From Stanieria cyanosphaera PCC 7437 (GTDB lineage: Bacteria > Cyanobacteriota > Cyanobacteriia > Cyanobacteriales > Xenococcaceae), in NCBI RefSeq assembly GCF_000317575.1, contig NC_019748.1:3182501-3246500 (forward strand): a DNA stretch of 64,000 nucleotides. Direction: 5' to 3'. The notes under the pieces are model-generated. The model was not told the DNA's origin. It worked only from the letters and a program-made list of their open reading frames with translations, and did no database searches. The translations under genes were made by a program, and so were the position numbers. Position 1 is the first letter of the stretch. Every line of letters starts with the position of its first letter. This document shows positions 37,446 through 47,196 of the stretch, in pieces.

Positions 37446-38342
37446 ATGGCAAATGTAGAACATTTAACCAAACTAAAACAAGGTTCGGTCAAATGGAGTG
37501 AATGGCTTGGTTGCAACGAACAAACGATCCCAGATTTTCGTCAAGCTAATTTAAGTAGAACTAATTTAGCAGGAGTTGATTTAGCTCAGGCTAACTTAAA
37601 TAGTGCTAATCTTGATCGGGCTGATTTAACAAGTGCAAATTTAGCTCAAGCTAACTTACAATTTGCTCAATTAATTGACGCTAAATTAGCTCAGGCTAAT
37701 CTTAGTAATGCGGATTTACGTCAAGCTTATTTAATTGATGCAGATCTTACTGAAATTAATGCGATCGCAGCAGATTTTCGAGAAGCAAATTGTCGTTGTG
37801 CAAATTTAAAGGAAGCAAATTTAATTGGTACTTTGATGCGAAAAGTTAATCTTCAACAAGCCAATTTAACAGCAGTAAAATTACATCGGAGTAATTTAAG
37901 TGAAGCTAATTTAGTTGAAGCAAATTTAAATCAAGCCGAACTTATTAATGCTAATTTGTATGATGCTGAATTGATCGGAGCATTTTTTTATCAAGCCAAT
38001 CTTACTAAAGTTAATGCCATTAAAGTTCACGCTAGTAAAACTTATTGTTTTGCTGCTAATTTAAGTGAAGCTAATTTAAAAAAAAGTGATTTCCGTTGGT
38101 CAAATTTAACTTATGCTAATCTTCGAGACGCAAATTTAATTGGAGCTAATTTAAGAGGTGCAAATTTGAGCCAAGCTGATCTTAAAGGAGCTAATTTAGA
38201 AGGAGCAAATTTCAAAGGAGCTAATCTTACCAAAGCAGATTTAAGAGGAGCAAATTTCAAAGGAGCTAATCTACAAGATGCTATATTTAAGAATACTAAA
38301 TTACAAGGAACTATTATGCCTGATGGCACTAAACATTTTTAA
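37446..38342 (+). CDS. Pentapeptide-repeat protein
   Basis: 298 residues. After a 30-residue leader (WSEWLGCNEQTIPDF), nearly the whole protein is A(D/N)Lxx repeats that fold as a right-handed quadrilateral beta-helix, densest at residues 30-100 and 215-290. Slight irregularity near 190-205 (HASKTYCF) may break the helix. No signal peptide. Function unknown; these are abundant in cyanobacteria. Confidence 0.92.
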   Translation: MANVEHLTKLKQGSVKWSEWLGCNEQTIPDFRQANLSRTNLAGVDLAQANLNSANLDRADLTSANLAQANLQFAQLIDAKLAQANLSNADLRQAYLIDADLTEINAIAADFREANCRCANLKEANLIGTLMRKVNLQQANLTAVKLHRSNLSEANLVEANLNQAELINANLYDAELIGAFFYQANLTKVNAIKVHASKTYCFAANLSEANLKKSDFRWSNLTYANLRDANLIGANLRGANLSQADLKGANLEGANFKGANLTKADLRGANFKGANLQDAIFKNTKLQGTIMPDGTKHF

Positions 38343-38392
38343 GATAGTTGTTAATTATTTATACCTTAGTAGAGATAATTCATGAATTATTC

Positions 38393-39061
38393 CTACTTTA
38401 ATTGTCTTTGAATTAATTCCTGAATTCCGAGTCCTCTTTCTCCTTTAGTAACCCAGTCTGCTTGGTGTTTTACTTCTGTTAAAGCATTACCTACAGCTAC
38501 TCCTAATCCAGAATATTTAAGTAAATCTAAATCATTTTCCGCATCACCTACACCAATAACTTCTGATGCAGTTAAATTTAATTTATTTAAAGCTAATTCT
38601 AAGCCACTAGCTTTATTTATTCCTGTTGGTAGAATCATAATTGCTCGTTTGTTTAAAATTATTTCCAAAGATAAATTTAATTCGGCAATTGTCTCTCTAA
38701 CTATCTCTTCATGAGGTTGCCAAGTAGCAACGATCGCTTCTCCTACGGCAATATTTTTAAGATCTTTTTGTTGTAACCTTTCAATTAATTTGGTTGAGGC
38801 TGGTTGACATAATAAATATGATGTTTGAGACTGAGGATGATATAAAACTGCCCCATTTTCAGCTACCACATAATCACAAATATCAATTTTTTCAAAAATC
38901 TCTTGCAAACTACTAATTCTTCTTCCAGTTACTAAAATAAATTTTCTTCCCGATTCTTTCCACCGATTAACAGCAGCTAAAGTTGCTAGATCGACTTTTC
39001 CTTCGGTGGCTAAAGTGCCGTCATAATCACTTGCGATCGCTGAATAATTCATTTTTATCAA
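38393..39061 (-). CDS. HAD-superfamily phosphatase (Cof-type)
   Basis: 222 residues. HAD motif I is SDYDGTLA (D11, D13), motif II VTGRR, K in NKASGLELAL and motif IV GVGDAENDLDLL, with a type-IIB cap including VVAENGAVLY. A sugar-phosphate or phosphoglycolate-like substrate is plausible. The start could also be the ATG four codons in (MNYSAIAS). Monocistronic. Confidence 0.88.
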   Translation of the reverse strand: MIKMNYSAIASDYDGTLATEGKVDLATLAAVNRWKESGRKFILVTGRRISSLQEIFEKIDICDYVVAENGAVLYHPQSQTSYLLCQPASTKLIERLQQKDLKNIAVGEAIVATWQPHEEIVRETIAELNLSLEIILNKRAIMILPTGINKASGLELALNKLNLTASEVIGVGDAENDLDLLKYSGLGVAVGNALTEVKHQADWVTKGERGLGIQELIQRQLK

Positions 39062-39440
39062 TTTGATATTAAATTAAAAATCTTTACTACAATATCGATC
39101 ATAAGAGCGATTGGCTGATCGTAGTGACTGATTTATTGATGGGTGATAGTAATTAACAATTATCATCAAGATTAATTAAGCTAATTATTACTCGAAATCA
39201 AAAGACAAAAGTAAGAGAGAATTTTTTTACCAGAGCGAGGCTCTTAGCGATCGCTCCTGGGCGAGATCGCATTTTGATTACATTCTTGAGGGGCTGTCTG
39301 CGGAATTTATTTCCGCAGTTTATAAGCCCCGTCCGCTTCTGGCAAACCAACCAACTACCGCAGCGATAATAATAAAAGCTATCTGTCTCCCTTCGGGTTC
39401 GTCAGTTGCTCATGGGGGAAACCCCCAAGACCGCACTGAC
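39062..39440. other. Region containing 171-bp block copy A
   Basis: No plus-strand gene supported. 39062-39230 is AT-rich and featureless. From 39255 it shares TCCTGGGCGAGATCGCATTT with 39991-40012, and from 39277 it is the repeated structured block. Confidence 0.5.
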
Positions 39441-39449
39441 TCACCAGTT
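39277..39449 (-). repeat. Structured 171-173-bp repeat block, copy A
   Basis: It matches 40048-40220 base for base except one T/C at about 39284. It holds a two-tier hairpin (outer GGGGCT/AGCCCC, inner CTGCGGAA/TTCCGCAG) and a GGGGG-AAA-CCCCC hairpin, and runs through the last two codons and stop of the minus-strand coiled-coil gene. Confidence 0.85.
39404..39437. repeat. 34-bp G5/C5 hairpin repeat, copy 1
   Basis: Core TCATGGGGGAAACCCCCAAGA, bracketed by CAGT...ACTG. The identical 34 bp occurs at 40175-40208 and, inverted, at 60552-60585. Confidence 0.85.
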
Positions 39450-39734
39450 CTTCAATTCACCAAATTTTTCCGTGATTTCAGGGATTTTCTGAACAGCAGT
39501 TTCGACATTTTTAATTCGAGCATCAATAGCTTTGATATCACCTCTTACATCAGCAATTTCTTGTTTGAGTTCGGATTTAACCTCAGTAATTTCCTGTTTG
39601 AGTTCAGATTTAACCTCAATAATTTCCTGTTTGAGTTCGGATTTAACTGTATCAATCTTGCGATCTAATTGGTTAAAGCGATCGCTAATAAATTCTTTTA
39701 ATTGTTGAAGGTCTGTATTAGATGTCGTGGTCAT
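39441..39734 (-). CDS. Small coiled-coil protein, cassette A
   Basis: 97 residues, charged and almost entirely helical, with no signal or membrane segment. Residues 1-28 (MTTTSNTDLQQLKEFISDRF, NQLDRKID) and the last 20 (QKIPEITEKFGELKNW) match cassette B. The middle carries three in-register 11-residue repeats (EVKSELKQEIT type) encoded by 33-bp repeats at 39555-39653, which cassette B lacks. I do not recognise a function. The stop lies inside the 171-bp block. Confidence 0.7.
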   Translation of the reverse strand: MTTTSNTDLQQLKEFISDRFNQLDRKIDTVKSELKQEIIEVKSELKQEITEVKSELKQEIADVRGDIKAIDARIKNVETAVQKIPEITEKFGELKNW

Positions 39735-39768
39735 AGCTATAATTGAGTTAAGAATTTTAGTAAATTGA

Positions 39769-39807
39769 GGAAACCTAATGCTTTATTGTCAAAAGGTTTC
39801 CTTTTTT
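39769..39807 (+). other. Hairpin with T-run upstream of cassette A gene
   Basis: GGAAACCT (39769-39776) pairs with AGGTTTCC (39794-39801), followed by six T on the plus strand. An equivalent GGAAACT/AGTTTCC hairpin with a T-run precedes cassette B (about 40474-40510). The T-run is on the strand opposite to the gene, so it could terminate plus-strand transcripts. Confidence 0.6.
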
Positions 39808-40047
39808 ATTGTATGTCTTTGATAATAAGATTTAATTAGGAAGAGGTGATGCCGAAGCCACTGCTAGTCTTCGAGGCACGCTTACTTCGTCGCTCTTCGA
39901 GTCCTTGTCCACAAACCGCATTTTAAAAATAAAACAGTAAGATGGATAGCGATCGCGACGCAAGGAGCGAACTCCTCGCTACGCGCCTCGCTCCTGGGCG
40001 AGATCGCATTTTAAGAGATAATTTTTTACTAGAGCGACGCATTTTTA

Positions 40048-40220
40048 ATTACATCCTTGAGGGGCTGTCTGCGGAATTTATTTCCGCAGTTTATAAGCCC
40101 CGTCCGCTTCTGGCAAACCAACCAACTACCGCAGCGATAATAATAAAAGCTATCTGTCTCCCTTCGGGTTCGTCAGTTGCTCATGGGGGAAACCCCCAAG
40201 ACCGCACTGACTCACCAGTT
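40048..40220 (-). repeat. Structured repeat block, copy B
   Basis: Second copy of the block at 39277-39449, 771 bp away, with one mismatch. A fragment (TTTTTAATTACATCCTTGAG) recurs at 40611-40630. Confidence 0.85.
40175..40208. repeat. 34-bp G5/C5 hairpin repeat, copy 2
   Basis: Identical to 39404-39437. Lies four bases past the stop of the cassette B gene. Confidence 0.85.
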
Positions 40221-40439
40221 TTTTAACTCGCCAAATTTTTCTGTAATTTCAGGGATTTTTTGAACAGAAGATTCTATATTACTCATTCTTTTGTCTATGC
40301 CTTGTAAATCAGACTCAAGTTTAATTATTCTTTTATCTAACTCATTGAACTTATCATCAATTTTTTTATCTAATTGATTAAAACCATCTTGAATAAATTC
40401 TTTAAGCTCTTGAATATCTGTATTTGATGAAGTAGTCAT
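40212..40439 (-). CDS. Small coiled-coil protein, cassette B
   Basis: 75 residues, helical and charged. It is a paralogue of the cassette A protein: shared N-terminus (SNTD-x-Q-x-LKEFI) and an identical C-terminus (VQKIPEITEKFGELKNW). The middle (DKFNELDKRIIKLESDLQ) is shorter and lacks the 11-residue repeats. Upstream bases through GCTATAATTGAGT-CAAGAATTTT are also shared with cassette A. Function unknown. Confidence 0.7.
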   Translation of the reverse strand: MTTSSNTDIQELKEFIQDGFNQLDKKIDDKFNELDKRIIKLESDLQGIDKRMSNIESSVQKIPEITEKFGELKNW

Positions 40440-40723
40440 TGCTATAATTGAGTCAAGAATTTTAATTAATTGGGGAAACTAGCGTGCTTTGTCACAAATG
40501 AGTTTCCTTTTTTATTTTACGTCTGTGTCCAAAAAATAATTAACTACTGACTCATAAGATTGCGCAGTGCTGTGCTTTTGGAAAGATATCCCCAAGCTAC
40601 GCGCCTTGCGTTTTTAATTACATCCTTGAGGAGTTGTTTTTCAATAAAAAAAGGCAAAAAGAAAAGTGAAAACTCTTCCCTTTGCACTATAGTAATTGTA
40701 AATATATAAATTATGCTTAAAGT

Positions 40724-42112
40724 CTAACGACCAATACCTACATAACGGAAACCAGCGTCTTGAACAGCTTGTCGGTCTAGGAAATTACGACCATCGATAA
40801 TTAATGGTTGAATCATTACTTTTGCCATTTTGGTAAAGTCAAGTTTCAAAAATTCTTGCCAATCAGTAACTAAAACTAAAGCATCACAACCATCAGCTAA
40901 CATTTCGGCATTGGATTCAATAATTACGCCTGATAAACCGTGACTTAGACCAGATTGGGAAACAATAGGGTCATAAGCTTTGACTTTAGCACCAAGACGA
41001 TTTAATTGCTCAATTAAATTTAAAGCAGGCGCATCACGCATATCATCGGTATCGGGTTTGAAAGTTAAACCAAGTAAACCGACTGTCTTTCCTTTGAGGA
41101 TTTTTAATTCGTGTTGTAATTTTTCTAAGGTTACTAAACGCTGACGTTGGTTAACAGTAACCGCAGCTTTAAGTAATTCTGCATCATAACCATAATCATC
41201 CGCAGTATGAATTAAAGCAGAAACATCTTTAGGAAAACAAGAACCACCCCAGCCTAAACCGGCTTGAAGGAATTTGCTGCCAATACGGGAATCTAAACCA
41301 ATACCTTTCGCAACTTGGGTAACATCAGCACCAACGCGGTCGCAGATATTCGCAACTTCATTAATAAAACTAATTTTAGTAGCCAGGAAAGAATTAGCAG
41401 CATATTTAATCATTTCTGCTGAACTTAAATCAGTAACCACTACTGGTACGGGAGGTAAAGATTTATCTTCAGCAAAGCTGCGGTCTACCAAAGGTTGATA
41501 TAATTCTTGCATCATCGCGATCGCTCGATCACTATTGCCACCGAGAACAATGCGGTCGGGATTAAAAGTATCGTAGACGGCTGAACCTTCTCTTAAAAAT
41601 TCTGGATTACTGACAACATCAAAGTTACCGCCAATATTTTCTTCTAGGGTACTAATACCACCACCAGCAGTAACCAAGGCTTTTTGTCTTTCAGCAATAC
41701 CATCTAGTACAATCATTCTAACCCAGTCCCCAGAACCAATCGGTACGGTAGACTTATTAACAATTACTTTATAACCACCATTGAGATGTGCGCCAATTCC
41801 TCTAGCTACTGCTTCCACATAACGAGTGTCGCTTTCTCCTGTAGGCAGAGGTGGAGTACCAACTGCAATAAATAAAATCTCACCGTGTTCTACACCTTTA
41901 GCTAAGTCAGAAGTAAATTGCAATTTACCAGCTTCAGAAGAGGATTTCATCAATTCTGATAATCCTGGTTCATAAATTGGAGATTGTCCAGCCTGCATTA
42001 ATTTGACTTTTTCTTCGTTGTTATCAACACAGATGACATCATGTCCAATATGAGATAAACAAACGCCAGTCACTAAGCCAACATAGCCAGTACCAATAAC
42101 ACATACACGCAT
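40724..42112 (-). CDS. ugd: UDP-glucose 6-dehydrogenase
   Basis: 462 residues. It oxidises UDP-glucose to UDP-glucuronate with two NAD+. It has the N-terminal Rossmann motif GTGYVGLVTGVCLSHIGH, VNKSTVPIGS, the catalytic cysteine in GWGGSCFPKD, and the C-terminal LGLTFKPDTDDMRDAPAL. It is downstream of the decarboxylase gene by 51 bp on the same strand, so both steps from UDP-glucose to UDP-xylose are encoded in one operon. Confidence 0.95.
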   Translation of the reverse strand: MRVCVIGTGYVGLVTGVCLSHIGHDVICVDNNEEKVKLMQAGQSPIYEPGLSELMKSSSEAGKLQFTSDLAKGVEHGEILFIAVGTPPLPTGESDTRYVEAVARGIGAHLNGGYKVIVNKSTVPIGSGDWVRMIVLDGIAERQKALVTAGGGISTLEENIGGNFDVVSNPEFLREGSAVYDTFNPDRIVLGGNSDRAIAMMQELYQPLVDRSFAEDKSLPPVPVVVTDLSSAEMIKYAANSFLATKISFINEVANICDRVGADVTQVAKGIGLDSRIGSKFLQAGLGWGGSCFPKDVSALIHTADDYGYDAELLKAAVTVNQRQRLVTLEKLQHELKILKGKTVGLLGLTFKPDTDDMRDAPALNLIEQLNRLGAKVKAYDPIVSQSGLSHGLSGVIIESNAEMLADGCDALVLVTDWQEFLKLDFTKMAKVMIQPLIIDGRNFLDRQAVQDAGFRYVGIGR

Positions 42113-42163
42113 AAATTTAATCCTCTTCTAATCGTTAGTTCTAATGAATTTGCTAGTAAAAAA

Positions 42164-43114
42164 TTAACTTAATTTTTGAACTTCTTTGCTCTCGATGCGA
42201 TCGCGAAAGTCTTCTATAGTTAGTTTTAAGCCTTCTTGGAGGGGAATTGTCGGTTCCCAACCTAGCCAAGTTTTAGCACGAGTAATATCTGGTTGTCGCT
42301 GTTTTGGATCGTCTTGAGGAAGTGGTTTATAAACCAACTCGGCATCAGGATTGACCATAGTTTGAATAGTTTTAGCTAATTCTAAAATAGTGTATTCTCC
42401 AGGATTACCGATGTTAACTGGTCCAATATATTCGTTGTTCATCAACCGCATCAATCCTTCTACTAAGTCGGAGACATAGCAAAAACTGCGAGTTTGCGAA
42501 CCATCACCATAAATTGTTAAGGGTATTCCTCGTAATGCCTGAACCACAAAATTACTAACTACACGACCATCATTTTCCAACATGCGGGGGCCGTAGGTAT
42601 TAAAAATTCTTGCTACGCGAATATCAACATTATTTTGTCGATAGTAATCAAAAGCCAGAGTTTCTGCTACTCTTTTCCCTTCGTCATAGCAACTACGAAT
42701 CCCAATACAATTGACATTACCACGATATTCTTCGGGTTGGGGATGTACGTCTGGATCGCCGTAAACTTCTGAAGTAGAAGCAAGTAAAAACCTTGCCTTG
42801 ACTCGTTTAGCTAATCCAAGCATATTCAAAGTTCCCATGACATTAGTTTTAATTGTTTTCACGGGATTGTATTGATAATGAACTGGAGAAGCTGGACAAG
42901 CGAGGTGATAAATTTGGTCTACTTCAAGGCGAATAGGTTCAGTAATATCATGACGAATCAATTCAAAATAAGGATTATCTAGCCATTTAAGGATATTACG
43001 CTTGTGACCAGTGTAAAAATTATCAAGACAGACAACTTCATGTCCTTGTACCATCAAGCGATCGATTAAATGGGAACCGATAAAACCAGCACCACCAGTT
43101 ACTAATATTCTCAT
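42164..43114 (-). CDS. UDP-glucuronate decarboxylase (UDP-xylose synthase), SDR family
   Basis: 316 residues of extended SDR. NAD motif is [12 protein letters not shown] (7-18), then [22 protein letters not shown] and YDEGKR, which supplies the catalytic Tyr-x3-Lys. [10 protein letters not shown] and the C-terminal [17 protein letters not shown] match UXS. It converts UDP-glucuronate to UDP-xylose for surface polysaccharide. First gene of the operon with ugd. Confidence 0.93.
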   Translation of the reverse strand: MRILVTGGAGFIGSHLIDRLMVQGHEVVCLDNFYTGHKRNILKWLDNPYFELIRHDITEPIRLEVDQIYHLACPASPVHYQYNPVKTIKTNVMGTLNMLGLAKRVKARFLLASTSEVYGDPDVHPQPEEYRGNVNCIGIRSCYDEGKRVAETLAFDYYRQNNVDIRVARIFNTYGPRMLENDGRVVSNFVVQALRGIPLTIYGDGSQTRSFCYVSDLVEGLMRLMNNEYIGPVNIGNPGEYTILELAKTIQTMVNPDAELVYKPLPQDDPKQRQPDITRAKTWLGWEPTIPLQEGLKLTIEDFRDRIESKEVQKLS

Positions 43115-43290
43115 CTAGCTGACTCGGAATAATTTTAAAGTCAATCTTAAACTATGTTTGATTGTTATGATGTCTAATATGACCTACTTCCAAACAAGTT
43201 CTTGTAAATTTGCTAGTCAGTTTTATCAAATTTTTGTAAAGATTTTGAAAAGTAGATGGCTAAAAACGCTATTAACACTCAAAAAGTTGA

Positions 43291-44448
43291 TTAATTCAAC
43301 TGTATATACTCGTATAGCGTAGTTCTTTGTTGATAGGGACGATTAAGAGAATTTACTGCTTGTTGTAGAGTTTCTACCGACATCGATGTGCCACCTTGCG
43401 CTCCTGCCATCGTGGTAATATGTTCTTCCATTAAAGTACCACCAATATCATTACAACCCCAAGTTAGAGCTTCAGTTGCTCCTGATAGATTAAGTTTTAC
43501 CCAGCTTGGTTGATGATTGGATATCCAATTACCTAAAAAAATGCGAGCGACGGCAGTTAGGTGTAAAGTGTCTGATAAGCTTGGTTGATCTCTGCCTACT
43601 CGATGACGGAGTGGTTTGGGTGCTTCTTGTCCAACAAAAGGAAGAATAATAAATTCGGTAATTTTAGCAGGATAATTATTTTGAATCGCAGTTTTTTGTA
43701 GCGATCGCAATTTAGCTAAATGCGCTATTTGTTGTGCTGGTGTTTCAATGTGACCAGATAACATAGTACTAGTAGTAGGCATTCCTAGACGATGAGCGGT
43801 ACTAATTATTTCTAACCAGGTAGCGGTATTAATTTTTTCAGGACAAATAATTTTTCTAACCGCATCATCTAAAATTTCGGCAGCAGTACCTGGCATTGAA
43901 TCTACTCCAGTCTTTTGTAAAGCCAGAATTACTTCTTCGTAACTAATTCCATCTTCTCTAGCAATAAACTCTATTTCTTGTGGCGAAAAAGCATGGAGAT
44001 GAAGTTGAGGAAATTGTTGTTTAATTGTTGCTACTAAATGTAAATAGTAATCCAAGGAAGTACCATTTAATTTTGCTTGGGGGTTAAGTCCTCCCTGCAT
44101 ACATATTTCTGTGGCATTTTTTTGCACTGCTTCGGCTGTTTTGAGCAGAATTTGCTCACTATTGAGCCAAAATGCTCCCTCTTGATCAACATCACGACGA
44201 AAGGCACAAAAACTACAATGTTGCTCACAGATGTTTGTGAAGTTAATATTGCGGTTGATCACGTAGGTTACTGTATCTCCTACTTGTTTCTGTCTAAGAC
44301 TGTCTGCCGTTTGTTTAATTCGTGCAATCGCTTGTGGATTTTTTTGCTGAAGTAAGGTTAAGGCTTCGGTTTCTGATAAGTCTTCACCTCTATCTGCTTT
44401 GTCTAAAATAGCCTCGACAATTTTTAAGTTATTAGTTTGGCAAATCAC
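43291..44448 (-). CDS. cofH: FO synthase subunit CofH (radical SAM)
   Basis: 385 residues. It couples tyrosine with 5-amino-6-ribitylaminouracil in making the deazaflavin FO, used in cyanobacteria as a photolyase/cryptochrome antenna. The radical SAM cluster site is C74-x3-C78-x2-C81 ([12 protein letters not shown]). Further family blocks are [34 protein letters not shown] and [14 protein letters not shown]. The start is GTG 44448, 12 bp from the divergent gene. cofG is not adjacent. Confidence 0.92.
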   Translation of the reverse strand: MICQTNNLKIVEAILDKADRGEDLSETEALTLLQQKNPQAIARIKQTADSLRQKQVGDTVTYVINRNINFTNICEQHCSFCAFRRDVDQEGAFWLNSEQILLKTAEAVQKNATEICMQGGLNPQAKLNGTSLDYYLHLVATIKQQFPQLHLHAFSPQEIEFIAREDGISYEEVILALQKTGVDSMPGTAAEILDDAVRKIICPEKINTATWLEIISTAHRLGMPTTSTMLSGHIETPAQQIAHLAKLRSLQKTAIQNNYPAKITEFIILPFVGQEAPKPLRHRVGRDQPSLSDTLHLTAVARIFLGNWISNHQPSWVKLNLSGATEALTWGCNDIGGTLMEEHITTMAGAQGGTSMSVETLQQAVNSLNRPYQQRTTLYEYIQLN

Positions 44449-44460
44449 TGGAAGAAATTA

Positions 44461-46236
44461 ATGAAAATTAAGTATATTTCTTTTTCTTTAGTAATTATTG
44501 TAGTTGGTATTGTATTTTCTTTGTTTTTACAAGGACAAGTTGCTGATGGGGTTTATTTTAGTGGTGATGGTGGTTTAAAAGCTTTACTTGCACAACAGTT
44601 AGCTGAAGGAAAATTTCGATTCGATTTAATTCCTCCCCAAGAAGCTTGGATACAGAATCTTTGGCGTGATGGTTTGTATCCTTATGAAGAACCTTTTGTT
44701 TATGATGTTGATAATAAATACTATATTACTTTTCCCTACACTTTCCCTTTAGTAACCGCTCCTTTTTATGCTTTATTTGCTTATCGAGGTTTGTATTTAA
44801 TTCCTTTAATATCAACTTGGATCATTTGGCTTAATTTTGATTGGGTTTGTCGTCAATGTAAGTTAAATGATTTGATTACTTCTTTGGGATTATTTGCTTT
44901 AATTTTTTCTAGTTTTTTAACAATTTATAGTGCTATGTATTGGGAGCATACTTTAGCCGTTGCTCTTTGTTTTGCTGGCATGAGTATTTTTTTGCTTAAG
45001 AGTTATCTTCAAGGCATTTCTGTCAAAAATGCTTTGATTAGTGGATGTTTAATTGGTTTGGCTGTTTGGTTTCGACCAGAATTTATTTGTGTGGTTGGCT
45101 TGTTAACTGGTTTGGTTATTTTAGCTACTATTACTGTTTTATTTAAAGAAATTAATTATTTAAGTAGAAATAAAATCTTTTTCCTTGGTAGTATGTTCCT
45201 GACGGTAGGAACTTTTTTTATTACTAATAAGTTAATTTACAATCATGCTCTTGGTATTCATGGAATTCAAGTAGTAGAAAAAGTCGCTTTACAAGACAAG
45301 TTATTGGGAGCATGGCAAAATTTTCAAGGAATAAGCTTGGCTCTATTTGATTATTTACCGCTCATTTATTTACCTTTGCTTTACTTAGCAATTTATTTAT
45401 TACAAAAATGTCGTAATAATAGTTATATAAGAGTAATAATAATTAGTGTAACTGTTATTTTATTAATAACTATAACTGTCTCTTTATTGATTACGGGTCA
45501 AGTAGGGACAATTAAAAATCTTACTAAAAGTTTATTGCCTCAACTGAGTTTAGGTCTAATTAGTATATATATTTTAAAAGATATCGAAATCAAATTTAAT
45601 CTTTACTTAGCAATTGCTTATTTATTCTGTTTAGGATTGATCATTGGTGTAGCTCTCCTTGTTCCTGTTGGTACTGCTGGTTTAATTGCAGGAGGGAAAC
45701 AATGGGGACCAAGATTTTTAATGATTTTAGTACCAATGATTACTTTAATAACTGCGATCGCTTTAAACAATTTCCTCAATTATAGTCAAAGTTTAACCAA
45801 ATATTACATCTTTGCTTTACTAGGAATTTTAATAATATGGGGAATGCATCAAAATGTTTATCAAGCTAGTTTAGCTTTACAAAAAAATAATCAAGCGACA
45901 GCACCAGCCGTTGAATTTTTACAAGAAGATAATCACAATTTTATAGCTATTTCTCATCAATTTGTTGGACAAGCTTTAGAACCTGCTATTCCGAGTAATA
46001 AAATATTTTTTAGAGTTGATAATCAAAACAATTTAATTAAATTAAGTAAAGCTTTAGCGACACAACAACAGCGAGAATTTCTCTATATTTGTTATCCAAA
46101 TCGAGCTTGTGATTTACCTAAATTAAATCATGAAGATTTATCTTTTAATCAGGAAAGTAATCAATACAATCTTCAATTTGTTGCTTTAGGGAAATTTGGA
46201 AAATATCCTATTTATCAAGTGGAAATTGAGCAATAA
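44461..46236 (+). CDS. Polytopic membrane protein, GT-C glycosyltransferase-like
   Basis: 591 residues with about 11-12 membrane helices. After the first helix comes an acidic loop (YFSGDGGLKALLAQQLAEGK), as in lipid-linked glycosyltransferases of the GT-C fold, and a soluble C-terminal tail (residues 480-591). I do not recognise a named family. Chosen start ATG 44461; an upstream TTG at 44437 would overlap cofH. The ugd/UXS operon nearby makes a cell-wall glycan role plausible. Confidence 0.7.
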   Translation: MKIKYISFSLVIIVVGIVFSLFLQGQVADGVYFSGDGGLKALLAQQLAEGKFRFDLIPPQEAWIQNLWRDGLYPYEEPFVYDVDNKYYITFPYTFPLVTAPFYALFAYRGLYLIPLISTWIIWLNFDWVCRQCKLNDLITSLGLFALIFSSFLTIYSAMYWEHTLAVALCFAGMSIFLLKSYLQGISVKNALISGCLIGLAVWFRPEFICVVGLLTGLVILATITVLFKEINYLSRNKIFFLGSMFLTVGTFFITNKLIYNHALGIHGIQVVEKVALQDKLLGAWQNFQGISLALFDYLPLIYLPLLYLAIYLLQKCRNNSYIRVIIISVTVILLITITVSLLITGQVGTIKNLTKSLLPQLSLGLISIYILKDIEIKFNLYLAIAYLFCLGLIIGVALLVPVGTAGLIAGGKQWGPRFLMILVPMITLITAIALNNFLNYSQSLTKYYIFALLGILIIWGMHQNVYQASLALQKNNQATAPAVEFLQEDNHNFIAISHQFVGQALEPAIPSNKIFFRVDNQNNLIKLSKALATQQQREFLYICYPNRACDLPKLNHEDLSFNQESNQYNLQFVALGKFGKYPIYQVEIEQ

Positions 46237-46465
46237 ATTCTTCTCCTTTTGGTTGAAGTATCTAAGGTAATGCTTGTGCTTATTAAAATATCACGTTCAA
46301 GCGATCGCTATTGTTGTAAGTTTCAAATAATCTTACCAATAACTTTATATTCTATGGATGAGTTATAATTCGCACTCATCCTTATGTTTTAATTAATTAT
46401 TTAATAACTTACAATTTTATTTACCAAGCAGAAGGTAGATTTTGATTATTGGGTATATTTTTATC

Positions 46466-47008
46466 TTAATTAAAAAAAGATACTCTCCTTTGAAAATTAT
46501 TTTCTACAGCAATACAAGTACCTAAAGGATATAAAATTTTTTTTCTAATAGCACGTTCTATAGAAGATTCTCTTTCTTGATGCTGAAAATCTGCCATACG
46601 ATGAGTAAATAAAGTTATTGCTTCATAAATTAATTTTAAATTGTAAAGAGAATCTACTTGAGCAATTTTCACTGCTAAAAAACGAAATTGCTGACAAACA
46701 TCTTTAGCTTGATCCTTAGTTAAATTATGATCTCTATAATAGTAATTAACTGCTTCTGCCATATATTGAGCGTGTTTAGCTGCATTTTGAATTTTATGTT
46801 GGGCATCTTCAATAGGAGCAAGAAATTTATCTAATAAAAGCTGTTGTACATAACAATCTCTTAATTCAGAATTAGCAATTAAATTTATCTCTGCCATTTT
46901 TTGCTCATGTCTTCTTTTATTTTCTGCATGAGCTTCTTGAATGATTGTTTGTAATAAACTAGCAATGGGAGATACAAATAAATCCATATTTTTCTTTACG
47001 AGCAACAT
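46466..47008 (-). CDS. Hypothetical alpha-helical protein
   Basis: 180 residues, all-helical and soluble; not recognised. The charged segment AENKRRHEQKMAEIN lies near residues 28-42, and HRMADFQHQERESSIERAIR near 136-155. An alternative start is M8 (MDLFVSP). It is transcribed away from the cluster at 47197-48469, with a 188-bp shared upstream region. Confidence 0.6.
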   Translation of the reverse strand: MLLVKKNMDLFVSPIASLLQTIIQEAHAENKRRHEQKMAEINLIANSELRDCYVQQLLLDKFLAPIEDAQHKIQNAAKHAQYMAEAVNYYYRDHNLTKDQAKDVCQQFRFLAVKIAQVDSLYNLKLIYEAITLFTHRMADFQHQERESSIERAIRKKILYPLGTCIAVENNFQRRVSFFN

Positions 47009-47196
47009 ATAATTAGATTTATTTTGCCCATTTTTATAATAGTAATTACTGTATGGGCAAATGATATTTATGCCTTTCTAAATAATAATTTTATAAACAA
47101 ACCTCTTTTGTAAAAAAATGTAATAGTGATAGCGATCGCAATTAAATTATTCTTAATTATGTTACTGTAATGTTAAAAACATAATTCTATTTTTTT

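Noticed and set aside
39942-40226. 94-codon plus-strand frame across repeat copy B
   Set aside because: It reads the repeat block in the antisense direction to the coiled-coil gene. The same words (VAHGGNPQDRT) arise antisense to tnpB, so they come from the hairpin repeat and not from a protein family.
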